This document shows, piece after piece, positions 50,252 to 62,400 of a stretch of DNA of 64,000 nt. Below the pieces are notes generated by a model. It saw only the letters and a program-made list of their open reading frames with translations, was not told the origin of the DNA and did no database searches. The stretch is from Miscanthus floridulus. Lineage: Eukaryota; Streptophyta; Magnoliopsida; Poales; Poaceae. The stretch spans positions 32,382,536 through 32,446,535 of the forward strand of contig NC_089593.1 in the NCBI RefSeq assembly GCF_019320115.1, written 5' to 3'. How positions within the stretch are numbered: position 1 is the first letter of the stretch; each line of letters opens with the position of its first letter. Position numbers and translations under genes: made by a program.

Positions 50252-51019
50252 CAGGTAACTGAGCACCAGCAGAGAGCGCGAACTGGCGCCCTTCGCGCCA
50301 TAAGAAATGCGAACTGGCGCCCTTCACGCCATAAGAAACGAGGCATGGTTCAGAGTCATCTGGCAAATCTTGCATTACCCTTCTCCAAAGGGTTGTAGGA
50401 GGGGGCCTCTTATCCTCACCTGAGGATTGCAATCAAATCAACATCAACCGAAAACCTTCTTTCGAACTTTTTTTCTCAACAAATACCTCCATTACCAAAA
50501 TGAACAAAAACCAAATCACCCGGAACTAATCTTGGGGCAAAGAACGAACGGAATAGAAGTTCAACATAGTTTTCAAAATCGCCAAGAACAAAAAAGAACC
50601 GAACAGGAGTGCAACTTAGTTCCCAAAATTGCAAGACCCTTCTTTCAAAAACAAGAAACATATTCCCTAAATTACCCGGAACAGCCATGAAATCAATCAT
50701 AAGAACTTACGAAGTGCGGCTCCCGTGAATGAGGTGCACACCGTCCTAGTAGAGGCATGACCGTAGACGTGGAGCTGGAGGTGCACACCGTCCTAGTGGA
50801 AGCGTAGACCGTAGACGTGGAGGCTGGAGTTGGGGGTGGCGGTGGAGGTGGCGGAGCTCCATCGCCACCGCCCACGCCACGCCTCATGTCGCTCACGTGC
50901 GAGATGGCGTCGAGGTGAAGTGATGCTCTCATACGGCGGAGCCGCTTCAATGCCATCTTTTTCACAAGACGGGGGATGATTTTACCCTCGCCTGATGCAA
51001 TTTCTGGTGAAACCCTCAT
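50252..51019 (-). other. possible two-exon gene fragment of unknown function
   Basis: On the minus strand a 108-codon frame starts at ATG 51019. It has a basic N-terminus and a Pro run (about residues 56-63), then meets a strong donor (GTAAGT) at about 50710. A second block, 50419-50252, is bounded by AG and GT and encodes TLWRRVMQDLPDD. The reading phases of the two blocks do not join as drawn, so this may be a relic or a wrong exon model. I do not recognise the protein. Confidence 0.25.
50278..50339. repeat. 31-bp tandem duplication
   Basis: Two copies (50278-50308, 50309-50339) differ at two bases. Each contains GGCGCCCTTCRCGCC, itself an imperfect inverted repeat. It lies in the putative second exon of the fragment at 50252-51019. 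Confidence 0.85.
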
Positions 51020-51880
51020 GTCTTTTGCAAATTTCTGGGAAGTGTTTGTGATAATGGATAGAGGGGGCTGAGCTAAATAGTGGGTGAACTTAGGAGGTTA
51101 GAGCTAAATAGTTGGGACACTTGTGGGAGGGCAAACAAGGTAGTATTTTATCTCCGCAAAAAAGTAGTATTTCAGTAATTTCGACTTCCTTCTATGAAAT
51201 AATAATGCTGAGATGATTGAATTTGATTACAAAGATAAAAAATGTTTCATATTGGGGGGGGGGGGGGTTCTGAAAAAATTGGAAAGTTCTGCTGACTTTG
51301 ATTATTTAATATAGATTAAAAAATGAAAATTGAAAATTTGGTTTTTACACTCAGGTGAAATAATTCCACCTCTTTGTTTTTTTTCATAGTAAAAAATCAT
51401 TTCCTAGCGAGGCTTGTGATTTCGATTAGTATATGTGCATTTATTTCCTCCATCTAAAAAACAATTTCTCATATATTCAGAATCGGCCAATATTTTGATG
51501 ATAATTCATCCTTTTTACAGTGATTTATGACTTCTACTTGATGTTTCAATAATCGCAACTCAATGTTGCACATGTGCCATCAAACTGTTTCACGGAGACT
51601 GAATAGTGTGGCTAATAAGAATATTTGTTGACATGGAAGATTGAGAAAAAAGAGAGACAAACATCGTTGCTATGGGTATGGGTAACATCTCGGCTCTCGC
51701 GCATCGCATTGCCGGCCGGCTGGCCTCCTTTGTCAGCCGCCCGTTCTTGTCCTTTCTCCCATCACGGCTTGCCTCCTTTGATAACTCCAAGGCAAGCATC
51801 CTTCGTCCACTGTTGGCCTCACTCACTCAGCAATAATCAGCTGCCACTGCTGCCGTGTCTCAGAAGGAGGCGTTGCGGTC
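51020..51880. other. upstream region of the first GSTZ gene
   Basis: No gene is seen. A run of 14 G lies at 51254-51267. The 200 bases before the start codon are GC-rich and should hold the promoter and 5' leader; no clear TATA box was found. Confidence 0.4.
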
Positions 51881-54132
51881 ATGGCGGCGTCGAAGCCCAT
51901 CCTGTACAGCGCGTGGATCAGCTCCTGCTCCTTCCGAGTCCGGATCGCCCTCAACCTCAAAGGTAACTGGATCAAACCGCTGGCTCTGGTTTCCTGCTCC
52001 ACAGACGACGCGCGAATCTTGCCCAAAACAGGAGTCTCGTTACCGGGAGATGGGGAGTTCGGGACAATGTGTCCTTTTCTTGATCTATTAATCAGTTCGA
52101 TAGATTTTTGGGGAAATCGGTGGCTAGTTACATGAGATAAAAACAAGTTGATTGTGCAGATCTTCACCTGTCTTTTGACTATGTAGCTCGTGAGAAATGC
52201 ATTATATATATCATATATGGTAATGTTCTAATTAATCGATGGACAGAAAAGAAGTATGTGTGAATCCAACTTAGTAATAAAGTTCTGTAAATGCTCCGAC
52301 GGTAGACTACTCAAGTTTGACTGCAAGTTGAAGCACGCAAGATTAAAGCATCTTGTTCTATTGCTTGTCATTTAATCATTACTTTTTCTGTGAACTAATT
52401 GTTCCAATTTCTCTGTGATGAAGGTGTGGATTATGAGTACAGGGCTGTGACACGGACCGATCTAGGTTAGCAATACAAATAATCTTGTATTACATACATA
52501 CATCAACTTTATGTCTGAAAGGTGTGATACATGGAGGGAAAGAAATGTAACTATTAAGTTGTTAACATTAACTATACTTGTTCCGATAATTGTGACCCCA
52601 TTGTAGATTATGAAAAGATCAATCCAATCAAGTATGTCCCAGCATTGGTTGATGGAGATTTTGTTGTTTGTGACTCCCTGGCAATCATATTGGTGAGCTA
52701 TATTCTTCTTTAATTTCTTGATCTTTAAATTGCCACTTCAGTATTATTGACAAACTTCTTGCTTTCTGTTTAGTATCTTGAAGACAAATATCCTCAACAC
52801 CCTCTTCTGCCTCAAGATCTCAAAAAGAAAGCTATAAATCTGCAGGTACCCAAATACTCGATAGGTTTTATGGTATGAAAACTAAGGTTTTCTTAAGGTT
52901 TTTGAAATTACAAGACTACAGGGTATTCAAGTATTTAATAAGATATCCATGCTTTATTTTGCAACTTTTTTTTGAGAGCCTGTATTTTGCAAGTAATACT
53001 CACTTTTAAATAACAAATAAAGGAACAAAAGGACCAACGGGGTCCCAGGATCATCTCAAGTGTACACACCTAACATTGTAAATCACCAATGCCATATGGA
53101 TGATGGATGTTTCTTACTTCTCTGCAGATTGCAAATATAGTGTGTTCGAGCATTCAACCTCTTCAATGTTATGCAGTAATTGTGGGTTCATTACAACCAA
53201 TGACTGTTAATGAAATATTGTGTTTCCTTTATCAGTATTGATGTAATGATCTATGGTTTATGCTATTCCCATGGCAGGGTCTGCTTGATGGCAAGTTAGA
53301 CTCAGATGAGAGCCTTCAGATTGTTCGGAATTACACCGACAAGGGATTTAAAGGTGTGATTTGTTGCACTCTGTAATTGAATTGTTTTTTGGTCATTGCA
53401 TATCGCTCTTCCTTGAGTACACCTCTGAAAATTGGGTAGAAATATGGTGTACCATTACAGATGGCATTTCCTTGTAACACCTAATAAACTTGGCCTTTGT
53501 CAGTTTCTTTCATACTCTCTTGTCCTTACTTTTTGTTGCATATATTTTGTGTGTACGCACTATGACTTTTCCCCTGGATTTGCTCAGCAATTGAAAAACT
53601 TCTGGAAGGTTGTGACAGTAAATATGCTACTGGAGACGAAGTCCAACTGGTTAGTGCTTTAGACTAGTCCTGTAATCATCTTCCTTGTGCCTAAAAGGTT
53701 CCTGTTGCACTGGTTCTGTCCATTTGCTCTAGAGTACTTCCTGAATTTATTTACTTGATGATCAATTTAATATGAACCTTGGTACTTCAATTATTGCATT
53801 GTTTCACATTGGATGTTACCAAATATCTGCTGCTGTGTGTTTTGTGCTCTTGAACAGGCAGATGTGTTTCTTGCGCCCCAGATCCATGCAGGCGTGACAC
53901 GCTTCCGAATTGATATGGTACGATATGAAACCTGACATCACCTCTATCTAGATGTAAAATCATTTCTCCTGAGCAATGCTCAGAAGCCAGAAAACTAATG
54001 CATAGAAGCGGTTGCTTTGTGCAGTCAAACTACCCTCTTTTGGAGAGGTTCTACAAAGTCTATATGGAGATCCCAGCATTTCAAGTAGCGGCTCCTGAAA
54101 AACAGCCAGATGCGCCTGCGTCCCCATACTGA
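51881..54132 (+). CDS. zeta-class glutathione S-transferase (maleylacetoacetate isomerase), copy 1
   Basis: Nine exons: 51881-51962, 52424-52465, 52607-52692, 52774-52845, 53128-53181, 53278-53353, 53588-53649, 53858-53917, 54025-54132; all introns GT...AG. Joined length is 642 nt: 213 residues plus TGA, normal for the family. The N-terminal thioredoxin fold has the zeta signature SSCSFRVR at residues 14-21 (catalytic Ser/Cys), VPALVDGD with the cis-Pro, and DSLAIILYLEDKYP with the acid-Ser pair that holds glutathione. The helical C-terminal domain begins after residue 90, with [19 protein letters not shown]. It turns maleylacetoacetate into fumarylacetoacetate with glutathione in tyrosine catabolism and can act on dichloroacetate-like acids. 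It pairs with copy 2 at 59430. Confidence 0.93.
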
Positions 54133-55075
54133 AATGAAATCTGCAGCCATGTTCAGATAGATGCCTGTATAGATTCAAAATAATTTACTTGGGTCACCAT
54201 CATTCCACGGTAATCTATGGATTACTTGGGGATATTGTAACTAGTCAAAAAAAATTTTCTGCTTAATGAAATACGTGTTATAAGGACACACTCTTGAAAA
54301 AAAAAATCTGCAGCCATGTTCAGAAAGATGCCTGTACAGATTCAAAATAATTATGCCTGTAGAGATTCAAAATAATTAGGACGTTTGAAGTAAATGAAGT
54401 TGTTGCTTCGTCCACCTAGTGTGGAGGCGTGTTACAAAAAGGAACTAGAGATATTTTGGAATCGTGCTGTACTAGAAAATTCTTAAACTCGCTCAAAATA
54501 TTTGAAGCTCCAAATATGCTTTGGTGGATTCGTCCCTTCAGCCTGGCCTTTCAATCCATCGTTTTAGCTCGCGCTAAGCCGCCCCACCGGCTCAGGCTTT
54601 GAGCTTGCGCCATCGCGTTAAAATGCACCTTAGTCCAATAGGCTGAGCCGTGATTCATCGACGAGCCCAACAAACAACCAAACGAAATTTTGGGCTCTAG
54701 TTTATGCCATAAGCTAAATTTAAGACCAAATTGGTAATTGAGTGGCCTGTTGCACTACTGAGCACAATTAATAAAGAAGGTCAAATAAAAGAACATTTTA
54801 AACAAAGTGATATTTCGACACTAGCTCTACTTTATTAACCAAGACTATAACAATATTACATGCAACCAGCAAACTCAAACATTGCCAATAACTTCTGCAT
54901 GAAGATTTAGTGGATTATAGATTAGTAAGTCAAACTGTGGCTCTGTCAGACTGCCACAATTACACAAATCTTACAATACACACAGTTCATTTAGCAACCC
55001 CCTATTTCAACACTAGAAAAAAGAATAGACCTCATCAACTTTAACAACAAACAGGAGTACAGAGTCAGGCAGTAA
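54133..55075. other. 3' flank of GSTZ copy 1 with a local duplication
   Basis: 54138-54185 is repeated at about 54306-54353 (TCTGCAGCCATGTTCAGA...GATTCAAAATAAT), with a further partial copy at 54355-54377, after an A-run. The remainder shows no gene or element I recognise. Confidence 0.5.
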
Positions 55076-56929
55076 CTAATCAAAGGATAGGCATGCACCA
55101 CCCCCTGCTTCAACACATTCGAAGGGATCGCTTATAGACAAATCATGGGCATGATTGATATGCAAAAACTCATGGCGACACCTTTTAGTAAAATAAAACC
55201 GAGCGCATCTTGAAGCCCTTTTCTCCAGCTGGAGCTGCTCTGCAAGAAATCTAGCAGTCACAGTGTACCTTTCACATTGAAATGTCATTCGGCCTGTTCG
55301 CTGGTTGGATTCTGGGCTGGTTTGGGCTGGCTGGTGCTGGTTTGTTGTGAGAGGAAAACACTGTTGGCTGGCTGGTTTGGGCTGGCTGAAACCAACAAGC
55401 GAACAGGCTGATTGACTCCAGCATCTTTGCGTTCAGTACAAAGAATGTTGCAAAGTTAACTTGTGACTTTATGCCTCGATAATACTTATTCAACACAACT
55501 GTCTTGAGATGGATGTCAAGGCCTTTGATAAGATTACAATGTTTACGGCGCCATAAATTCTTGTCTCCATCCTGGCATGACTTAAAAGGAAAAAAACAGT
55601 ATACAAACACAACCAATTCAAGAAGAATTGACACAATAGTAAACCAGATCCAAAGAATATATGAACACAATGAATTTACTAGTTTAGTATGTATACCTGG
55701 ATATACAACTTCTCCAAGCATGGGAAGCATCTCATTAAGTTAATAATCACATCCAGGCTAAGATTAGAAATATAGACTGCTAAAATCTTGATAGTACATG
55801 CCGGCATTGTCGAGTTAATGATCCAGAATTCCTTTATGCGGCATGGCTGCACGAAACATGCGTCGGCACATTTATAAAATTCGATATTTTCAAGTTTTTT
55901 CTGCACACAGAAAAGCAACTCAGAACCTGTAGGCAAGAGGTAGAAAACCAAGAGGTACCTCAATAATCGTTGAGCCCAAAGCGAGCCTGGAAGAGCCCCC
56001 ATCAGCATAACTCAGGCAACCCAAGGTCTCCAGATTAGGTGCTGAAATAACTGATACTCGTAGTCCCGTGCCCGTTCGTGGTGATCGATGATACAGAATC
56101 CTTTTAAGGCAAGGGGCATCCTCGACAATGAATTCTTCTAAGATGGTCATTGTTCCGTCATACACAGCACTCACCCCAATGCTTGTAAGGCTAGCTGAGT
56201 TGATCCTGACACAGCGGCAGCCAAAGATTCTGCGAAGCAGCAAGCCCTCGAGGACGGGAGAAGCAGCAATGATGCTATGCAGGGAATCCTCCGAAATGAT
56301 GACCCGTTGAAGTGCGAGCTTCTTGAGCCGGGGGAACTGAAGCGACTGGGTGATGTCGTCAGAGAGGTGGCAATGGCTGAAAGTGGCGACGAGAACCGGA
56401 AGGTAGATGCCGGCGGAGGTGGCAGTTTCAACCCATCCGTCGCAAAGCAGTCAATCTCCTGGAGGCTGTCGAGGGCGGGGGATCGGAGCCAAGCATCCAC
56501 AGTGGCGGGGTGGTCCTGTAGGTGTTGTGCGGGGAAGCGAAAGCGGCGGCCGGGGCCACGGTGGGCAGAGACGATGCGGGAGACGACATTGATGGTGACG
56601 AGGAGGTCACCGCCGTCGAGGTTGAGAGGGGCGGAGCGCCAGAGATGGCGCCACCGGGTGGCGAGGATTTGGGTGCGGGCGGCATCCTTGGTGGGGAGGA
56701 GAGAGATGACCTCACCGAGAATGGCGTCCGGGAGGCGGCTGATTCGGTCGACCCCATCTTCTTCCTCTACGCCGGCTCCGGGTTCGTCTCCCAAGGTTGC
56801 AGGAGGACTGGAATCAGGCGCACTCGTCGCTAGTAGCGGCAAGATGTTTGCTTCGCTCTCCTGTTCCGGGCTCTCGGCTGCCTCCAGCTTCCTTCTCTTG
56901 GCACGGCGAGCCGCCGCCAGAGTCTCCAT
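55076..56929 (-). pseudogene. F-box/FBD (LRR-type) protein gene, broken by a frameshift and a MITE
   Basis: Exon 1 (56929-55959) starts METLAAARR, has a Glu-rich stretch and an F-box ([21 protein letters not shown], about residues 62-85), then LRR-like sequence. Near 56390-56400 the frame slips by one: GLKLPPPPA lies in one frame, [10 protein letters not shown] in the next. Exon 2 (55900-55697) carries [21 protein letters not shown]. Exon 3 (55580-55076) carries the FBD domain ([16 protein letters not shown] to FLAEQLQ), split by a 119-bp MITE (55291-55409) that adds a stop. Members recruit targets to SCF ubiquitin ligases. Splice sites are still good, so decay is recent. Confidence 0.8.
55291..55409. 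mobile_element. hAT-type MITE, 119 bp, inside the FBD exon
   Basis: The ends GGCCTGTTCGCTGGTTGG and CCAACAAGCGAACAGGCT are inverted repeats. The interior is rich in GGCTGG and CCAGCC. The FBD text reads through if it is removed (AKMLESI then MTFQCER). I could not see an 8-bp target copy. Confidence 0.8.
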
Positions 56930-57510
56930 GGCCGCCGGCCGGTGAGTTGATTGGGGGCGCGGAAAGGGAAAACACCACGGCTGGCTGAAGCTCCGTAGGG
57001 TTTGGGTGCGAGCGTGCGTGCAGCATCCAGATTCCAGAGGCCTCCCGTTCCCGGCCCATGGGCTTTTGACTTCACAACCAATTTCGATTTTCAAATGCAG
57101 CACCACTGCGGAATGATTAGAGCTGCACCTGCTGCTTCCAACAATTAGAGGTCCTCCTATAAAAAAACAATTACTACATAAAGCAGCATAGGGAAAAATC
57201 TTCTTTCGATTAACAACACCAGTATCATCAGGTTGCTCTCTGTTTGTGCAGATAAGACACCCAAAAACCTGCATGTGGACAATACGTTTTTATTAGACTA
57301 GGTAGCGTGTCCTTGCGTTGCTACGGGATAACTAACAATTTATACTAAAAACACACGGATCGTACGATAAGATAACAATACTGTTAAATTAAATACCAAC
57401 GTTAAATTGACATTTAATCCAAAAGGCAAAGTTTATGAATTTAACACAGTCACGGAGTGCGCGGCGTCGCAGGATCACAAACTCTAAAACTTCCAGAGAT
57501 TGGGTCGAAT
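56930..57510. other. spacer between the two F-box relics
   Basis: It contains the 5' flank of the FBD-type F-box gene. No element or further gene is seen; the frame upstream of METLAAARR has no domain. Confidence 0.4.
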
Positions 57511-58750
57511 CTAACCTACAGCCTCGGAACCCTGCATCTTTTCCTGGACGGGCTTCACTTCGGATGCGCCGGTACCAATATCAACGATCTCCAGTCGATG
57601 GACCAAGTCGTATGGATCCCCATACAATGGCTCAGACATATAGATTTTGTTCTCCTTGTACTTGGATACACTTGTTCCACTGAAGCTTTCATTGAAATGT
57701 TTAGACACGAACAGTGTCTGATCACCGATGTCCCTCACCCTGGACTACTCCGGCGTACGGTCGTGGAGGTTGCACTTGTAGATCGCACTGCTGTAGGTGA
57801 AGTTCTGTGTGTCGTGGAACGTGCTCACCATGGCACCCACAATGTGCAGCTCACCGTTTGATTCCAGGTAGCTGCGGTGGTAGAGCCCCGCAGGTGACGA
57901 CAGCGATGGCAGTAGTGTCGCGATTGGAGTAGCGCCGCCGGCGTTGCTGCTGCAAACGGAGATTTCTCTAGTGCAGTCGATCGCCAAGAACTTGTCTTGA
58001 CAGTGGACGATGGACCCTACGGAGAACTCCAGTTTGGTGTCGAGCAGCGTCCATGCGCTGTCGACTCCAACCTGGTAGAATGCGACCTCCATGTCGACTC
58101 CAACCCGGTAGAATGCGACCTCCATGGAGCACCCAAGCATGGACATGGCCACGCACTCGTGGTCGGCGGCGTCAGGCGGTGCCGAGAACACGATCTCATG
58201 GAAGAACACGTCCCTCGTGTCTTCTAGCTTGATGGCTCTACCTACGGCATTCGCGTCCCCGTAGCCGTTGGTGGGATGGAGGACCCACCGCCCGTGGACC
58301 CTAGACACGTGTTCCGATGAGGTCGCCGCCGCGACGTGTTCGTCTACTGGCGGGAGCTCAACGCGGGGGTGCACGGGCACCGGCAAATGGATTCAGCAGC
58401 ATCATAGATGTTGCCTCGTCCATGAGCGCCAGCCACCCACATGAGGAGCCACATGCCACCTTGCCGCGCACGTCATGCAGCGTCTTGGACAAGACCTTCT
58501 TCTCTAGGACGCAGTAGAAGCCGACGCGGTCCGAGTCGTGGTCGAACGGGAGCAGCAGGAGCAGCCCGAAGGTCGCGAACGGGACGGCGGCGCGCCATGG
58601 GGAGCAAGCGGATTGGAAGGACGCCGCGTCGTGGCCTGACGCGAGACGCTGCCCGATGGACTCGAGGAGATCCTCTGGCAGGCCAGATCTCCAATCAGGG
58701 AGAGGTAGAGACCTTCTCTTGGGATTGGGAGGCTGAGCCATGGAAGACAA
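57511..58750 (-). pseudogene. F-box protein with DUF295-like (KIB1-4) domain, broken
   Basis: Single exon on the minus strand. The N-terminal frame (58750-58358) has an F-box-like start (WRSGLPEDLLESIGQRL) and a GKVACGSSCGWLALMDE block, ending in NPFAGARAPPR and a stop. The continuation is one frame away from 58386 on (VELPPVDEHVAA), so there is a one-base indel near 58360-58375. A TAG at 57745-57747 then replaces the Trp expected before SRVRDIGDQTLFV; the frame goes on to 57511. An 11-codon direct duplication (58061-58093, 58094-58126) lies in the middle. The DUF295 call rests on the DIGDQTLFV motif and layout. Confidence 0.75.
58061..58126. repeat. 33-bp tandem duplication in the F-box relic
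   Basis: Two copies differ by one base (CCTGG against CCCGG). It adds 11 codons in frame (the VGVDMEVAFYQ segment appears twice). Confidence 0.95.
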
Positions 58751-59061
58751 ATGACATCAACTATGGTTCACGCAAGAAGCAGCAAGCGAGGGCTATAGAA
58801 CACGTGAGCGTGAAACCAAATGAAAGGAGAAAAAAGTTATCCCTTTTGCAAATACAAAGAGGGAAAGTAATTAAATATAGATAGATTTGGCAAGCCCTCG
58901 CTTGCAAATGCAAAGTTGTGTCTACAGTGGCGTACAATAGCTAGTACTACCGTGAGCCATTGCACATCACAGCAGCGAGCCTGTGCACAGCATAGCAGCA
59001 AGGCAATGTACATCAGCGGCCGTACTCGTCACGTCCCATCGTCCTGCAGACGTCCATGCTT

Positions 59062-59159
59062 GGCGCCACAGATCTTGGCGCCGAGGTACTGAGGTACCGG
59101 CCACGTCAGCGCCATCTAGGATCTCGGCCAGGCACTTCGGCGCCAAGATCTGTGGCGCC
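59062..59159. repeat. inverted repeat with 22-bp arms and GGCGCC cores
   Basis: The left arm 59062-59083 is the exact complement of 59138-59159, with a 54-base spacer. Arms contain TTGGCGCC and GGCGCCACAGATC. It is 270-370 bases before the GSTZ copy 2 start codon and may be a small transposon relic. Confidence 0.85.
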
Positions 59160-59322
59160 GAGACGTGTTACCTCGGCGCCAGGACTTATGGCGTCGACCC
59201 CGGGTTCAAAAATGAGTTTAAGTCTCCCAGAAGGCCAAATGTAAATTTTCTTCGAAAAAAAGGATTAAATAGTAAAAAATAAGGCTACTCTGCTCAAGTG
59301 ATTAGGAGCAGGCTGGAGACCT

Positions 59323-59347
59323 GGGGGGGGGGGGGGGGGGGGGGGGG
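59323..59347. repeat. poly-G run, 25 bases
   Basis: Uninterrupted G run 83 bases before the GSTZ copy 2 start codon. Its true length may be uncertain because such runs are hard to sequence. Confidence 0.8.
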
Positions 59348-59429
59348 CGCTCACCTGCTACTCAAGAGTCTACATTACCTTGGCTTCACCTGCACCTGGT
59401 AGTTGCTGACTGAGGAGGAGACGACGGCC

Positions 59430-62400
59430 ATGGCGACCGCGAAGCCCATCCTGTACAACGCCTGGATCAGCTCCTGCTCCCACCGTGTTCGCATCGCACT
59501 CAACCTCAAAGGTGACTCGAATACTTCTCGAAAATCCAGACTATGGAACTGGTTAGATTGCTCTTTTGGTTAGTTGTTCGGCATAATAGAGCTTGATCTT
59601 ACAGAATAATTCAGCAAAGCATACGGCAAAAACAAGGGAGCCGGCTTTTTGATGCTATGACCTCGAGCGTTTATCCTCTTTTTTCAGCCTAAGATATACC
59701 TCAAGTTTCGCTAGAATCAGATCCTGACTCGGGTTTTTTTTTTTGACAAATTCTGAAGTTTTTTTTTTCAGTTAGGGAATAGGGATTAGGAATGACTACC
59801 GATTTTAGCAATTCTGTATTCTGGTATAGTACTAGTAACTGTAAAACTGACTAGTTAGTTGTTCGATAACCCCAAGAATATTTTATTTTCAAGTACTTGA
59901 GCACTACTTGTCTATTGACAGAACAAGGATGGCTCTATGCAACACATTTATCTTGTCAGTGGTGCTTGACTTTTTATAACGAACCTGATGCTATGTTAAT
60001 TTGTGCAAAGCTCGTTCCAGAACTAACAAATTCAATCTATGACATATTAAATAAATGATTTATATTATTCTAAAATCTGAAAGCTAACTTCGTGGCTTTT
60101 TTAATGATGAAGGTGTGGATTACGAGTACAAGTCCGTAAACCCTAGGACAGATCCAGGTAACTGCAACACACCTTGACACAATTCGTGCATTGTAGTTGA
60201 CATCTCATTCTTGCGTTTACAACCAACGGGGACACAAATGTGTGTTCTAGAAACTTTGATGTTACTTTCTGTGGAAAGTTCGTGGTTTAATGGAAATTCC
60301 ATCACTATGTCTTCCCTTTCATAGATTATGAAAAAATCAACCCAATCAAATATATTCCAGCATTAGTAGATGGGGACATAGTCGTTTCCGATTCTCTCGC
60401 TATCTCATTGGTGAGTTACAAATGCTGCTTCAGCAGATTTTCATTGTGCAATTATGTATATGTTCTTTTGTCATGCCAATAAATGCATTTGTTAGTCACT
60501 AACAACCTATCGTATTGAGCAGTATTTGGAAGATAAATATCCTGAACATCATCTCCTGCCTAAAGATCTGAAGAGGAAAGCTCTTAATCTTCAGGTCATG
60601 TCCAGATCAAAGTCTCGTTGTATCTTGTGCACAGAAGTAAAATAAAAATCTGACCAACAATTTGTATGTGGGGAACTATATTTGTAGTATCTCACATTTA
60701 CCTTTTCAGTATGGTATCACATATACTTGCTATATTGATGATGTTGTCAATTGAAGAGGTCAACACTCTTATCATCATTTGGCATCACCTTTCAAATGAG
60801 TCTTTCACTTTCTTGGTACAGATTGCAAACATTGTTTGTTCAAGCATTCAACCTCTTCAAGGCTATGCTGTTATTGTGGGTATTACCAGTACCTAGCTAC
60901 AGCTGATGAGATTTTGCACATGTACAAGATCTATTTACAGGGTCTGCACGAGGGTAGGATGAGCCCAGATGAGGGCCTTCATATTGTTCAAACTTATATT
61001 GACAAGGGATTCAGAGGTGTGATTTCCTGCAACTTAATGTTTGCAAAGTAAAGCTGTCTCTTCTTTTTCCAATACATAGATACTCAAGTTGTGTTTTCAA
61101 ATCTAGCAATGCAGCTGTGTTGGAAATTAAGCTACCTGTTGAACATTGAGCACTACACTACTACAGAATGCTTTTGCGCGGCGGTCATTTTTGCTTTTCC
61201 GCGGCGGGCAAAGGCGTCCGCCGCGGCGAGAAGGTCACGGTAAATCGTGGCCTTGCCGCGGCGGGCACCTTTGCCCGCCGCGGTTAATCGTTTTACCACG
61301 GCGGGCAACTAAGAATGTCCGCCACGGTAAATCATTCCGAAAAAACAAAAAAAAGAGAAAAAACCCTGGACGGGCCCGCCGAGCCCATCCACAGGCTCGT
61401 CGAGCCCATCCAGGGCTGCAGCGCCGTCGTCGCCCCTGCCGGACGATCCACCACCGGATCCGGTCGATCCACCCCTGGATCCGCCACCAGGAGGAGCGAC
61501 GCCGCCGGATCTGGACCCGCCGTGGCCCGATCTGCAAAGAGGAGAGAGGGACGAGTGAGGGAGATTGAAGAGAGGAAGAGGGAGACGGCCGGGGATCTGG
61601 ACCTCCTCGACCTCCGGATCTAGACCTCTGTCTACGAACCTCGAAGGAGAGAAGCCGCCGCCACCTTGCGCCGGAAACCACCGTGGATCCGGGCTGGCAC
61701 CACCTTCTTGCGCAGCCGTGAAACCACGCCATGACCGCCTCCTTGCGTTTCCCCCGTCGTGGATCCGCGCCGTGGGGGCCTCCCCCGCTGACGAGGGAGG
61801 GAGAGAGGAAGAGAAGGAGGGAGCGTCTGAGCTCCGAGGGACGCCACCGCGTGCGAGCTCGGAGGGCCACCGCCGCGCGAGCACCCGGGAGCCGCCGTCG
61901 CGGGGTGGCGCACGGCGGAGGGAAGAGAGGAGGAGGCGTGCGGTCGCATGAGTCGGGGATGAGAGAGGGAGGCGGCTGGGGATGTGGAGTGAGGCGGCTG
62001 GGGATGTGGAGTGAGGCTAGGGTTCACAAGTGAAGTGTCACTTATATACGAGCCCAGTAGAAAAGCTGAGATGGGCTTCTTCTGGGCTGAGAGTTTGGGC
62101 CTTATTTTTTAAAGCGGGCTTTATAAAATGCCCGCCACGGTAAATCGATTTACCGTGGCGGGCTTCTTAAGACGCCCGCCACGGTTAATAGGGTATTTTT
62201 CGTGGCGGGCATCTTAAGACGCCCGCCACGGTAAATTAATTTACTGTGACGGACAAAAGAGCCTGTCACGGTAAATAAAAAATGCCCGCCTCGGTAAATC
62301 GCGGGATTAACCGTGGCGGGCTAAAATGGACGCCCGCCTCGGAGGCCATCGGGGGGGTGTCGCGGTTAATCGTTTGTGTAGTAGTGCTATAATGCACCTT

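Larger units (their letters stand above)
58751..59429. other. upstream region of the second GSTZ gene
   Basis: No gene is seen. It holds a 22-bp perfect inverted repeat (59062-59083 and 59138-59159), five GGCGCC-centred words (59060-59180), and a run of 25 G at 59323-59347. The last 80 bases lead into the start codon. Confidence 0.5.

Noticed and set aside
56277..56945. 222-codon plus-strand frame
   Set aside because: Antisense shadow of the F-box exon on the minus strand, where the F-box motif is clear.
59323..59347. Poly-G run as a G-quadruplex regulatory element
   Set aside because: Possible in principle, but length is uncertain and there is no conservation evidence; listed only as a repeat.
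61146..62033. Arg/Pro-rich frames in GSTZ copy 2 intron 6
   Set aside because: They lie within the CACTA, occur on both strands, and carry no transposase or other motif.
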